Source: Azohydromonas aeria
Lineage (GTDB): Bacteria; Pseudomonadota; Gammaproteobacteria; Burkholderiales; Burkholderiaceae_C
Length of the DNA stretch: 45,247 bases
Reading direction: 5' to 3'
NCBI RefSeq assembly: GCF_009760915.1
Contig: NZ_VIDQ01000062.1
Span: forward strand, 1-45,247
The notes below the pieces were generated by a model. The model had not been told where the DNA came from, did not search any database, and saw only the letters and a program-made list of their open reading frames with translations. Below are positions 1 through 7,319 of this stretch, in pieces; the first letter of the stretch is position 1, and each line of letters starts with the position of its first letter. Both the position numbers and the translations under genes were made by a program.

Positions 1-61
1 CAGCGCCACATGCCGACCTCGATCACTACGCTGCGACTGCGGCTCAGCAGCTACCTGCTCG

Positions 62-385
62 TTGAGATGGGACTGTGCCCGCTGTGCGGCTCTTGCAATA
101 GGCCATTGCGCTTATGACACAGTAAGACTATGGCCCTTCTGCCTGACCTTTGATGGCTACCGCAATGGTCTACGCTCCATTGACGACTGCATGCACGTCT
201 TTGATGCCGTCTTTGCTGCAGGTCTCCAACGGGCAAGCGTTGACCACTTGCGCACCGCGCTATTCATCCAGCAGCGCCGAATAAAGCATGCAGCAGAAAT
301 GGCGCCTTTCGATGAGATCCGGTACCTGCCGGAGTTGCATGAATTAATAGAGGAACTACGCAGCAGGCTTGACATGAAATCATGA
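62..385 (+). CDS. Hypothetical protein, possibly 5'-truncated by the window edge
   Basis: An open frame of about 107 codons ends 19 nt before the next gene. The C-terminal half has plausible amphipathic helices (motifs DEIRYLPELHELIEELRSRL) and normal composition, but the N-terminal half is unusually rich in Cys and Trp. The frame stays open to the window edge, so the true start may lie outside or further in. I recognise no family. It could be the end of a small gene paired with the following DUF6710-like gene. Existence of the protein is uncertain. Confidence 0.35.
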   Translation: MRWDCARCAALAIGHCAYDTVRLWPFCLTFDGYRNGLRSIDDCMHVFDAVFAAGLQRASVDHLRTALFIQQRRIKHAAEMAPFDEIRYLPELHELIEELRSRLDMKS

Positions 386-404
386 CAGCTGCCGAAATTG
401 CCAA

Positions 405-1172
405 ATGGACCGTGAGAAACTGGACTCATTGATGCTTTTGGCGGAAGAAATTGACGACAGCTTGCCACGTCGTCGCCGACCAGAACACATTCCTTATCCG
501 GAGTTGCCCAAAGGTGCGCGTAACGCTGTCGCACGGCAATGGAAATCCTTGCTCTGGTCTATTGATAACGCGGAGCAGCACGGTAAACACGCGCTTCAAG
601 GCCTGACAGTCGCATTGGCTCGCGTCATTATTGGCGAAGGGCTTCAAGGACTGATCCTGAATGCACAAGAATCCTACAAACCTCCCCTTGATATCCCGGA
701 TTTGCTCTGGAACGAAGATTTGCCGCTGAACAAGGCGGGGCAGTCAATGCGGCAACTGGCGGTCAAGCTACCGCGCACTATCAGCGTCGAGCTGAACGAA
801 ACCGCCGTTTTTCCCTCACCTTGGGAACGGAGCCGCTTTCACGGCGCGCTGCAGAAATTAGGGCCGGGGCGAGAATGGGGACCGTGGAAGCAGGATCGGC
901 GAAACCACTTCAGTTTTGCATGGCGCCCGTGGCCCGTAGTCTGGGTCCACAATGGCAATCACAGCACGATGGCCGCTCTGGTGAGAGGTGGCGGGAAACT
1001 TAAATGCACCGAAACTTTCTATTTCGCTCCGGTACTGAAGGCAGTCAACACGGACGGCGTCAACTGGTCCAGGGCTGACACTGGATCAGTGATTGAGAAA
1101 GTGCGGTCGCTGCCGATGGCCGGCATCTTCGTTATCGGGCAGAGACTTCTGGCTTTTAAAAGGCGACGCTAA
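405..1172 (+). CDS. DUF6710-like protein of unknown function
   Basis: A 255-residue soluble protein without signal peptide or membrane segment. The C-terminal half carries the pattern I associate with DUF6710: an aromatic-rich stretch, then NGNHS near residue 183, then a DGVNW motif near residue 217. Family assignment is from memory of the motif, so moderate. No function is established. The gene stands alone on the plus strand between a doubtful small frame and a lipoprotein gene. No strong Shine-Dalgarno sequence precedes the ATG at 405, so the start could be slightly internal. It is probably part of the flank, not of the conjugative backbone. Confidence 0.65.
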   Translation: MDREKLDSLMLLAEEIDDSLPRRRRPEHIPYPELPKGARNAVARQWKSLLWSIDNAEQHGKHALQGLTVALARVIIGEGLQGLILNAQESYKPPLDIPDLLWNEDLPLNKAGQSMRQLAVKLPRTISVELNETAVFPSPWERSRFHGALQKLGPGREWGPWKQDRRNHFSFAWRPWPVVWVHNGNHSTMAALVRGGGKLKCTETFYFAPVLKAVNTDGVNWSRADTGSVIEKVRSLPMAGIFVIGQRLLAFKRRR

Positions 1173-1449
1173 AGGAGCGAGTTGGTCGGCGGCCACTTCT
1201 GCCACGCCCGAAGCCGCCTCATTTTTGAGCATTCTTCAAAATCGCTGCACTGACAACGACTTGCAGTTGAAAAAGCCAGCTTGCTGACAGTCTTATGCAC
1301 AGCAACTGTGGACTGTTGCGCAACCGACTTGAACCATAGCGACCCTGCGCCAATGTCCGGACCCGCGATTCGGGGCAACCAAGGCTGCCGCCGCGTTGAA
1401 GGGCATCACCCTTGCTCCATCGCTGCGCTGAACAACTGGAGCGTCAGCG

Positions 1450-1782
1450 ATGAACCGTCTTGCGTCCTGCCTGCTTGCTTCTGCTGCGCTGCTTGGAGGC
1501 TGCAGTGGGGGTAGCGGAGGTGAATATGTCGGAACTTGGGTAAACACAAAGAGCGAAAAGAGCACCTTGCAGATTGAACGCAATGGTGAAGGATTTATCG
1601 TCCGTAATACTGAGCCTGGATATTTTACCAATGGAAAACCCGAGACCAAGAATCTGCCTGCAATGCTAAAAGATGGGGCGCTGCAGGTCCAAATTGGTGG
1701 CTTCGGCCCCGTGACTTTCATGGTTGACAAAGCTACAGGCAATCTAACCAACGGCCAGGCTGAATACAAAAAATCGAAGTAG
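1450..1782 (+). CDS. Small predicted lipoprotein
   Basis: A 110-residue protein with a short type II signal peptide: two hydrophobic turns, then the lipobox LLGGC with Cys at residue 18, then a Gly/Ser-rich linker. The mature part is hydrophilic with alternating beta-like stretches (EYVGTWVN, STLQIERNGEGFIVRN). This is typical of small outer- or inner-membrane-anchored lipoproteins with a lipocalin-like or 'TWVN..ST.LQI' domain. It is predicted to be lipidated and anchored facing the periplasm. No partner gene is evident. The function is unknown. Confidence 0.75.
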   Translation: MNRLASCLLASAALLGGCSGGSGGEYVGTWVNTKSEKSTLQIERNGEGFIVRNTEPGYFTNGKPETKNLPAMLKDGALQVQIGGFGPVTFMVDKATGNLTNGQAEYKKSK

Positions 1783-1956
1783 GAAGCATCAAAATTTATG
1801 AAGCAATATTCGGTGCGGATGAGGGTGTAGCAACTACCCACGCATGGCGCCGCGTTGAGCAAAGGCGCGCCGCTAACAACCGGAGCGCTTTTCGGCACGC
1901 GGGCGTCAACACAATAGATGCGTCCGACTTCCACGCCCCAGCACGCCGAGGCCCCA

Positions 1957-2457
1957 ATGAGCTACGACTACAGCAGTGCCAACGCCACCCTGGAACTGCC
2001 CAACCCGTACCGGGTGCAGAACCGGCTGCTGTTCGCCTGCGCGGCGCTCATGTGCGCGGCCGGGTTGTGGACCCTCTTCCAGAGCCGGCAGACCTTGGGG
2101 CCGGTGGCCGTGGCTGTCGGGCTGGCGCTGCTGGCCGCCGGCGTCGTGACGGCGGCCACCGGTGCCAAGCGGCTGCGCTTCTTCTTCGGCCGCGGCCGGC
2201 CCGAGAGCCTGGCGCCCAACCTGGAGCCCTCCGTCGTGGGCACCTCCGCCAGCGCGGCGGATCTTAAGCGCACCCTGCGCGACGGCGCGCTGACCTATCC
2301 GGAGCCGTCGCGCGCCATCGCGGGGGTGCTGTACCACTGGGTGCCGCGGCTCATCACCGGGCCGCTGGCGATCCAGAACCAGGCCAAAGTAGCCTTCTAC
2401 AGCCCGTGCGCCATGCTCGTGACAGCCCTGAGCTTCGCCATCAGTTCACCAGCTTGA
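1957..2457 (+). CDS. Integral membrane protein, 3' end apparently truncated
   Basis: A 166-residue protein starting at an ATG preceded by CGAGG; an in-frame codon at 1918 is less likely. Residues about 22-40 and 46-65 form a hydrophobic hairpin, followed by a basic turn and an acidic/polar domain. A last hydrophobic segment (CAMLVTALSFAIS) begins about ten codons before the stop. That segment is cut short in the middle of what should be a membrane helix, and the final SSPA residues are encoded on the opposite strand of the end of the transfer operon. I infer a recombination junction near 2447 that removed the normal C-terminus. Function unknown. Confidence 0.65.
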   Translation: MSYDYSSANATLELPNPYRVQNRLLFACAALMCAAGLWTLFQSRQTLGPVAVAVGLALLAAGVVTAATGAKRLRFFFGRGRPESLAPNLEPSVVGTSASAADLKRTLRDGALTYPEPSRAIAGVLYHWVPRLITGPLAIQNQAKVAFYSPCAMLVTALSFAISSPA

Positions 2458-2794
2458 TGACGCCCGCCATGGCAGTAAACGCCACGCCCCACACCAGCAG
2501 CGTCGTCGTGGTGTAGGAGTACGGGCCTTCCTTGCGTCCCAGAAAGAACAGCGCGCCCACCAGGAACCAGCTGATCGGGTTGATCGGGTTGAAGGCAACC
2601 AGACGGTCGTTGGAGGGCTCGCGGTAGCCGTCGAGTGCCCAGCCGAGCTTGCGCAGCGCCCAGATGGTCAGCACCACCAGCACCAGGCCGTGGACGCCTC
2701 CGATCTCGGAGCTTTGGGAAAGCATGAACACCGCAGAGCCGATGGGCCAACCCAGGGCGTCGATCACTGCCAAGCGGGTGTTGATGGTGTTCAC
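2441..2794 (-). CDS. Small multipass membrane protein, last gene of the transfer operon
   Basis: A 117-residue protein whose GTG start overlaps the traX stop by 4 nt (GTGA), which fixes the start and implies translational coupling. It has about three to four hydrophobic segments (AVFMLSQ, LVLVVLTIWAL, FLVGALFFLG, LLVWGVAFTAMAGVI) separated by short charged loops. It matches no family I can name. Its position at the end of the operon suggests an accessory transfer or surface/entry-exclusion role, which is inference. Its 3' end overlaps that of the convergent membrane-protein gene by 17 bp. Confidence 0.7.
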   Translation of the reverse strand: MNTINTRLAVIDALGWPIGSAVFMLSQSSEIGGVHGLVLVVLTIWALRKLGWALDGYREPSNDRLVAFNPINPISWFLVGALFFLGRKEGPYSYTTTTLLVWGVAFTAMAGVIKLVN

Positions 2795-3471
2795 TTGATG
2801 CCCCAGATGATGGAGAGATGCAGGGGGTAGGCGACGTAGAAAAGCCATCGCACCCGGCGGGGATGGCTTTTCAGCATCGCGACCGCTGCAATCACCGGCA
2901 CTGCCGCGAACGCCCAGCAATTTCCGTTTATGGGCGTCAGCGCCAGCATGCACAGCAGCCATGCTACGGCAGGCCGCCAAGAGGGAGAACGCCAGAAATA
3001 CCATGCGGCCACAGTGGTGCCGATGACGGGCCAATATCCCTCGCAGAGCACGCCTGCAACAAAGGCCAGCCCCATGGCCACCTTCCAGCGCTGCTGCTCC
3101 AGCAACGCTATTGCGGCCGCGCTCGCCGACAGCGTGAACATGATGTTGAGCGGCAATGCCGCCCCGTGCAGCGCCCAGGTTGCAGGCAGGGCGAGCAGGC
3201 CGAAGGCGAGCGCGCGGCGTGACGTGCGCCAAGCGGCGCCAGCGCGACCGCGCGCGAGGTTGTAGGCCAGGACCGTGCTGAATATCGGCATCACCGTGCG
3301 GCCGGCAGCGAACGCCCACGGGTGGGCGCTGTCGAGCAGGTAGGTGTTGACGTGATCCAGCACCATGAGGCCGAGCGCCAACCACTTCAGCGACTCGTCG
3401 CAGCCGGCCGGCAGGCCCCATTGCCGTCCTCCGCGAGGCGCCTCCCCGGCGCCTTTCAGGATGGCACTCAC
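2791..3471 (-). CDS. traX: TraX family conjugative-transfer membrane protein
   Basis: A 226-residue polytopic membrane protein. The N-terminal signature ESLKWLALGLMVLDHVNTYL, followed by a second conserved block with R-MPIF, is characteristic of TraX, a family of acyltransferase-like membrane proteins. F-plasmid TraX acetylates the N-terminus of pilin. About seven to eight further hydrophobic segments follow. Its start overlaps the end of the LPD7 gene by 4 nt and its end overlaps the next gene by 4 nt. A role in modifying the pilin or another surface component is inferred from the family. Whether VirB2 here is acetylated cannot be told. Confidence 0.9.
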   Translation of the reverse strand: MSAILKGAGEAPRGGRQWGLPAGCDESLKWLALGLMVLDHVNTYLLDSAHPWAFAAGRTVMPIFSTVLAYNLARGRAGAAWRTSRRALAFGLLALPATWALHGAALPLNIMFTLSASAAAIALLEQQRWKVAMGLAFVAGVLCEGYWPVIGTTVAAWYFWRSPSWRPAVAWLLCMLALTPINGNCWAFAAVPVIAAVAMLKSHPRRVRWLFYVAYPLHLSIIWGIK

Positions 3472-6400
3472 TGGCCAGGCGCCGGCATTTCGTGTCCACG
3501 CGAGGGTTGATGCAGCGGCTGCGCCACCGGCTGCGGCGTGGCCGCCACGCTGGGGGCCTTGCGGTCCACGACATGGATGGGCGGAAGCTTGTGGCCGGCC
3601 GCGAGCATGGCGTCCACCTTGATCCCCATGCGGTCGATGGCTCGGTCGATGGTGGCCTTGTCGATGACACCCTGCTCCTGCAGGACCGCGCGCGCCGCCG
3701 TCAGGTACTGCTCACGCGTGCCGGTGGCCTGGCCGGGCTTGGCCCCGGCGTCCTGCGCCGGCTGCGCGGCCTGCTGCTGCTTCTGCGCAGCCTTCTCGGG
3801 CGCCTCGGCCTTCGGCTTGGCCGCCGACCCGGGCGAGGCGGCCTTTTCGGGCTGCGCCGCGGCCTGCGTGGGCGGCTTCTCGGGCTGGCGCACCACCGTG
3901 GCATCCACGCTGTTCTCAGGCGCCGCCGTAGGCGCCCGGGTCGGGGCCTGCGCCTGCACGGGCTGGTGCAGCTTCACGCGCTCGGCAGCCAGCCGCTCAT
4001 GGTCCTTCGGGCTGGGCTCGAAGCCGGTGACGTGGATGCCGCGCAGGTTGCCCTCCATCCAGATCGCGCGGCGGAACTCCAGGGTGCCGTTCGCATTGAT
4101 TTCGTGCCAGCCCTTGGCCTGCGCCAGGTCGGCCATGCCCTTGACCACTTCCGGCGAGTCGTGGGGCGTGGACAGGCGCTTGCCGTGGTCCGTGAAGGCC
4201 ACCTGCAGCTTGTTGCCCTGCATGATCCGGTACTCGTCCTGCGTCTTGAAGGGCGTGCCCAGGCGCGCAATCTCGAAGCGCTGGGCCAGCGAGTCGAAGA
4301 GCTTTTGCGCCGGGTCCTTCTCGGGCGTGGCCGCTTGCGGGGCGGGGGACTTCTCGGGCGCGCGCGGCGGCCCCGCCTCGATGCTGTTGAGCACGGGCGG
4401 CACCGCGGCGGGTGCTGGCTCTGCCGCCGGCGCGGGCGCGGCCGCCGTGCTCGGTGCTTCCTTCTCGGCCGCCGGCGCCGAGCCGAGGGTCTGCAGCTTG
4501 TCGCCCGACAGCGTGCCGCTGCGGCCCCTGCTGCCGTCGATGGCGTCGGCCACCTGCTGGCCGAAGTGCTCGGCCAGCTTGTCCTTCGCCAGCCCTTCGT
4601 ACTCCACCAGCGGCAGCGCGCCGCTGCCGTGCGCGCGCACGGCGAACTCCAGGCCTCGCGGGGTCTGGGTCTTCGTGAAGGTCAGCCGGGTGACCGTCTC
4701 GCCGTCAATCTGCAACGGCTGCGCGATCCGCTCAGGCCGCGGCACCGCTGGCGCGGCGGCCACGGGCGCGGGCGCTGCGGCAGCCGCCGGTGACGGGGCG
4801 GCCACGGGCGAAGGCGCAGGCGTTGCGACAGGTGCAGGGGCCGCCATGGGTGCAGGAGCAGCCGCCACGGGCGGCAGCTCCGGGGGCAGCGGCGGGGGCT
4901 GCTCGGGGGCCTTGGCCGGCGCCGCCTGCGGCAGCGGCATGGCGGGCGCGGGCTCCGCGGTGGGCTGGTACGAAGGCAGTTCCTGGGGCAGCAGCCGGCC
5001 GCTGGAGTCCGGCCGCTCGATGAGGGCCTTGGCGAGCTCGCCGCCCAGCAGTTCGGCCAGCTTGCCGCGTGCGGTGTCCTCGCCATGCTTCACCACGATG
5101 CCTTCGCCCTGCTTCACCACCGTGCCGTCAGGCCCGATGGCGCGCACGTCCATCTGGTACTGCGGCAGGTCGTCGTTGCGGTACTTGTGGAACTCCAGGT
5201 GCGTCACGGCCTTGCCGTCGAGCGCCACGGTGGGCGCGGCGCCCCGCGCAACCAGCGCGGACCAGTTTTTCTCGGTCACGGGGACCTGCAGCTCGTTGCC
5301 AATCAGCTTGCCGCGGCCGTCCGGCGCCTGGTCGATGCGCTCGGCCAGCGTGCTGCCCACGTGGTAGTGCAGGAAGCCGGCGGGCACGTTGTCGAACTTC
5401 GAGATCACGCCGCCGGCCTTGTCCAGGGCTTCGTAGCTGACCTGCGGCGTGCCGCTGGGGGAGGCGCTCTTCTCGAACTTCAGGGCGCCAATTTCCACGC
5501 CCATGCGCTGCGCGGGACGGGTTTGCGGGTCTTGCATGTCCTGGCCTTCCATCGGGGCTTCGGTGGGTGCCGGCGCGGCCGGCTGCTGCTTGCTTTGCTG
5601 CTCAACGACCATGGCGGCCACGCCCTGCGCCGGCGCGTAGCGCGCGCCGTCCTGGGTGTGTGGCGGGATCACCACCTCGGCATCGCGGTACACGTAGTTC
5701 ACGACCTCGGGCACCACCGACATATCGGCGGTCCTGTCGAGGGTCGCCACCTGGCCCGTCTTCAGGTCCATGAAGGTGGGACGCTTCACAACGTCGGGGA
5801 AGTTGTCGAGCCACGCCTGCAAGGCCAGTTCGCGGTGGCTCAACGTCAGGGCCTGCAGATCGCCGTAGAGTTGCGGCTCCAGCTTGGGCACGCGCCACAC
5901 TTCACCGTTGTGCGTGGCCTCCTGCAAGTCGATGGCGGCCAGCCTGTCGGCCACGCTGCGCTCCATGGCGCCGAAGAAGCCCGCGCGCACGTCGGCGTCC
6001 ACGGGCTCGGCCATGGTGACTTCCTTGTGAGGCAGCAGGTAGACGCCCGCGGCGAGCGCCGACTCCGAGGCCACGAAGTGGTTCACGGTCCCCACCTCGC
6101 GCGGCTCCTGGTCCCCGACCACGTGCAGCAGTTTCGGCTTCTGCGTGATGGGCGCGGTGAAGAAGGCGGCGCCGGCCTCGAAGGCATCGCCGTAGTAGCG
6201 GGTCTGGTGTCCTTCGCGCTCCAACACGAAAGCCTCATGCAGCGCCAGCTCCATGGGCTCGCGCGCGGCCGGCACAGGCGCATCCAGCGGGTCAGGCTGG
6301 AGCTTCTCCTCCACGGTCACCGGGATGGCCCTCACGGGGGTGCGCTGCGCCGCCTCTTCGTAGCCCTGGCGCACCTCGGCGGGCATGCCCACCAGGCGGT

Positions 6401-6623
6401 GCGAGGGCGCGCCGTCCGGGTCCTGCCCGGTGAGGGCGATCACGGTATGCCGCGACTTCGGGTTGCCGCCGTCGATGGAGTAAACGTCGTGCTGCAGGAG
6501 CTGCGGCCTGTCCTCGCGCTTGGCATCGAAGAAGGCCGCGCCGGCACGCTGCGGGTCGATGAAGGTGCGGGAGTCGCGGCCTTCGGCCGTCAACTCCCAG
6601 CGGGTGTTGAGGTGCCTTTCCAC
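3468..6623 (-). CDS. LPD7 domain-containing large conjugation-associated protein
   Basis: A 1051-residue soluble protein. The N-terminus contains two copies of a small module (about residues 20-46 and 144-170; both share AGAAFF). Three copies of a second module follow at about 378-446, 473-548 and 643-713, each with an F-K start, VRA or a similar strand, and an SG-L ending. They are separated by long Pro/Ala-rich linkers (554-630, 714-770). About residues 775-888 form the LPD7 'large polyvalent protein-associated' domain (RFEIARLGTPF, YRIMQGNKLQVAF, RAIWMEGNLRG). The C-terminal tail is Ala/Gln/Pro-rich and ends with a small helical segment. LPD domains occur in proteins thought to travel or act with conjugating DNA; the function is not established. 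Confidence 0.9.
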   Translation of the reverse strand: MERHLNTRWELTAEGRDSRTFIDPQRAGAAFFDAKREDRPQLLQHDVYSIDGGNPKSRHTVIALTGQDPDGAPSHRLVGMPAEVRQGYEEAAQRTPVRAIPVTVEEKLQPDPLDAPVPAAREPMELALHEAFVLEREGHQTRYYGDAFEAGAAFFTAPITQKPKLLHVVGDQEPREVGTVNHFVASESALAAGVYLLPHKEVTMAEPVDADVRAGFFGAMERSVADRLAAIDLQEATHNGEVWRVPKLEPQLYGDLQALTLSHRELALQAWLDNFPDVVKRPTFMDLKTGQVATLDRTADMSVVPEVVNYVYRDAEVVIPPHTQDGARYAPAQGVAAMVVEQQSKQQPAAPAPTEAPMEGQDMQDPQTRPAQRMGVEIGALKFEKSASPSGTPQVSYEALDKAGGVISKFDNVPAGFLHYHVGSTLAERIDQAPDGRGKLIGNELQVPVTEKNWSALVARGAAPTVALDGKAVTHLEFHKYRNDDLPQYQMDVRAIGPDGTVVKQGEGIVVKHGEDTARGKLAELLGGELAKALIERPDSSGRLLPQELPSYQPTAEPAPAMPLPQAAPAKAPEQPPPLPPELPPVAAAPAPMAAPAPVATPAPSPVAAPSPAAAAAPAPVAAAPAVPRPERIAQPLQIDGETVTRLTFTKTQTPRGLEFAVRAHGSGALPLVEYEGLAKDKLAEHFGQQVADAIDGSRGRSGTLSGDKLQTLGSAPAAEKEAPSTAAAPAPAAEPAPAAVPPVLNSIEAGPPRAPEKSPAPQAATPEKDPAQKLFDSLAQRFEIARLGTPFKTQDEYRIMQGNKLQVAFTDHGKRLSTPHDSPEVVKGMADLAQAKGWHEINANGTLEFRRAIWMEGNLRGIHVTGFEPSPKDHERLAAERVKLHQPVQAQAPTRAPTAAPENSVDATVVRQPEKPPTQAAAQPEKAASPGSAAKPKAEAPEKAAQKQQQAAQPAQDAGAKPGQATGTREQYLTAARAVLQEQGVIDKATIDRAIDRMGIKVDAMLAAGHKLPPIHVVDRKAPSVAATPQPVAQPLHQPSRGHEMPAPGQ

Positions 6624-6632
6624 GCATCCCCC

Positions 6633-7310
6633 TTACTGCTTCGCCACCGTGGTGCCGGCGCCGTCGAGCGCGACCTGCGCCGGCGCGCCGCCGTACACCT
6701 CGATTTCCACGCGGCGGTTTGCCGCACGACCGTCAGCGGTGTCCAGAGGCGCCACGTTGTCACCGGCACTCTGCCAGGTGGTGCGGATTCGGCGGCTGTC
6801 CACGCCAAGCTGCACCAGCAGCACGCGGGCACTTTCGGCACGCGCGCGTGCGATGCGGGCGTCCTTCTCGTTGGCCTGGGCGGCATCGGTGCGCCCGCTC
6901 ACCACGACAAGAGGCGACTGCTGGACGGCGCCGCTGAGCAGGTTCCTGGCCTGCGGGGACAGGGCCATCGTGGAGCCGCCTACGGGAAAGCGCACCGTGA
7001 AGACCACGTTCTTCCCTGTGCGTGCGGCCGACACGTCGAACACCGGAATCACCGAACCGTTCGAGCTGGTGCGGACCATCGCCGGCTTCTGGGCCTCGTC
7101 CAGCATGCGGCCGGCCGCGGCAGCGCGGCGCTGCAGGGCGAGCTCGTCGCGCGCTCTGTCCAGCTCGGCGCGAGCCTTGAGCATTTCGATGTAGGCGGGG
7201 TCGTTGGCAGGACGCCGGGTGCTTTCGCTGGCCTGCGGCACCTTGGGCGCCGACGAGCAGCCTGCCAGGGCGGCGATCACGGAAAGGGTCAGAAGGGTTC
7301 GCATCTTCAC
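6633..7310 (-). CDS. OmpA-domain lipoprotein of the transfer operon
   Basis: A 225-residue lipoprotein. The signal peptide ends with the lipobox LAGC (Cys18). A helical region (about 38-70) follows, then an OmpA_C-like domain (about 100-210). That domain has the expected GRTDA, the helix with RARAESARVLLVQLGV, and the closing ANRRVEIEV motif that in this fold contacts peptidoglycan. It most likely anchors the secretion apparatus to the cell wall. No dedicated small VirB7 lipoprotein gene is visible in the operon, so this protein could supply the lipid anchor; that is inference. It sits 9 nt from its neighbours on both sides. Confidence 0.9.
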   Translation of the reverse strand: MKMRTLLTLSVIAALAGCSSAPKVPQASESTRRPANDPAYIEMLKARAELDRARDELALQRRAAAAGRMLDEAQKPAMVRTSSNGSVIPVFDVSAARTGKNVVFTVRFPVGGSTMALSPQARNLLSGAVQQSPLVVVSGRTDAAQANEKDARIARARAESARVLLVQLGVDSRRIRTTWQSAGDNVAPLDTADGRAANRRVEIEVYGGAPAQVALDGAGTTVAKQ

Positions 7311-7319
7311 TCCAGTGAG

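Noticed and set aside
1385..1900. Repeated CGCCGCGTTGA (near 1388 and 1848) and GCTAACAACC, reminiscent of integron attC core sites
   Set aside because: The core sites do not occur in the right order or spacing, no paired stem could be built, and no integron integrase is present.
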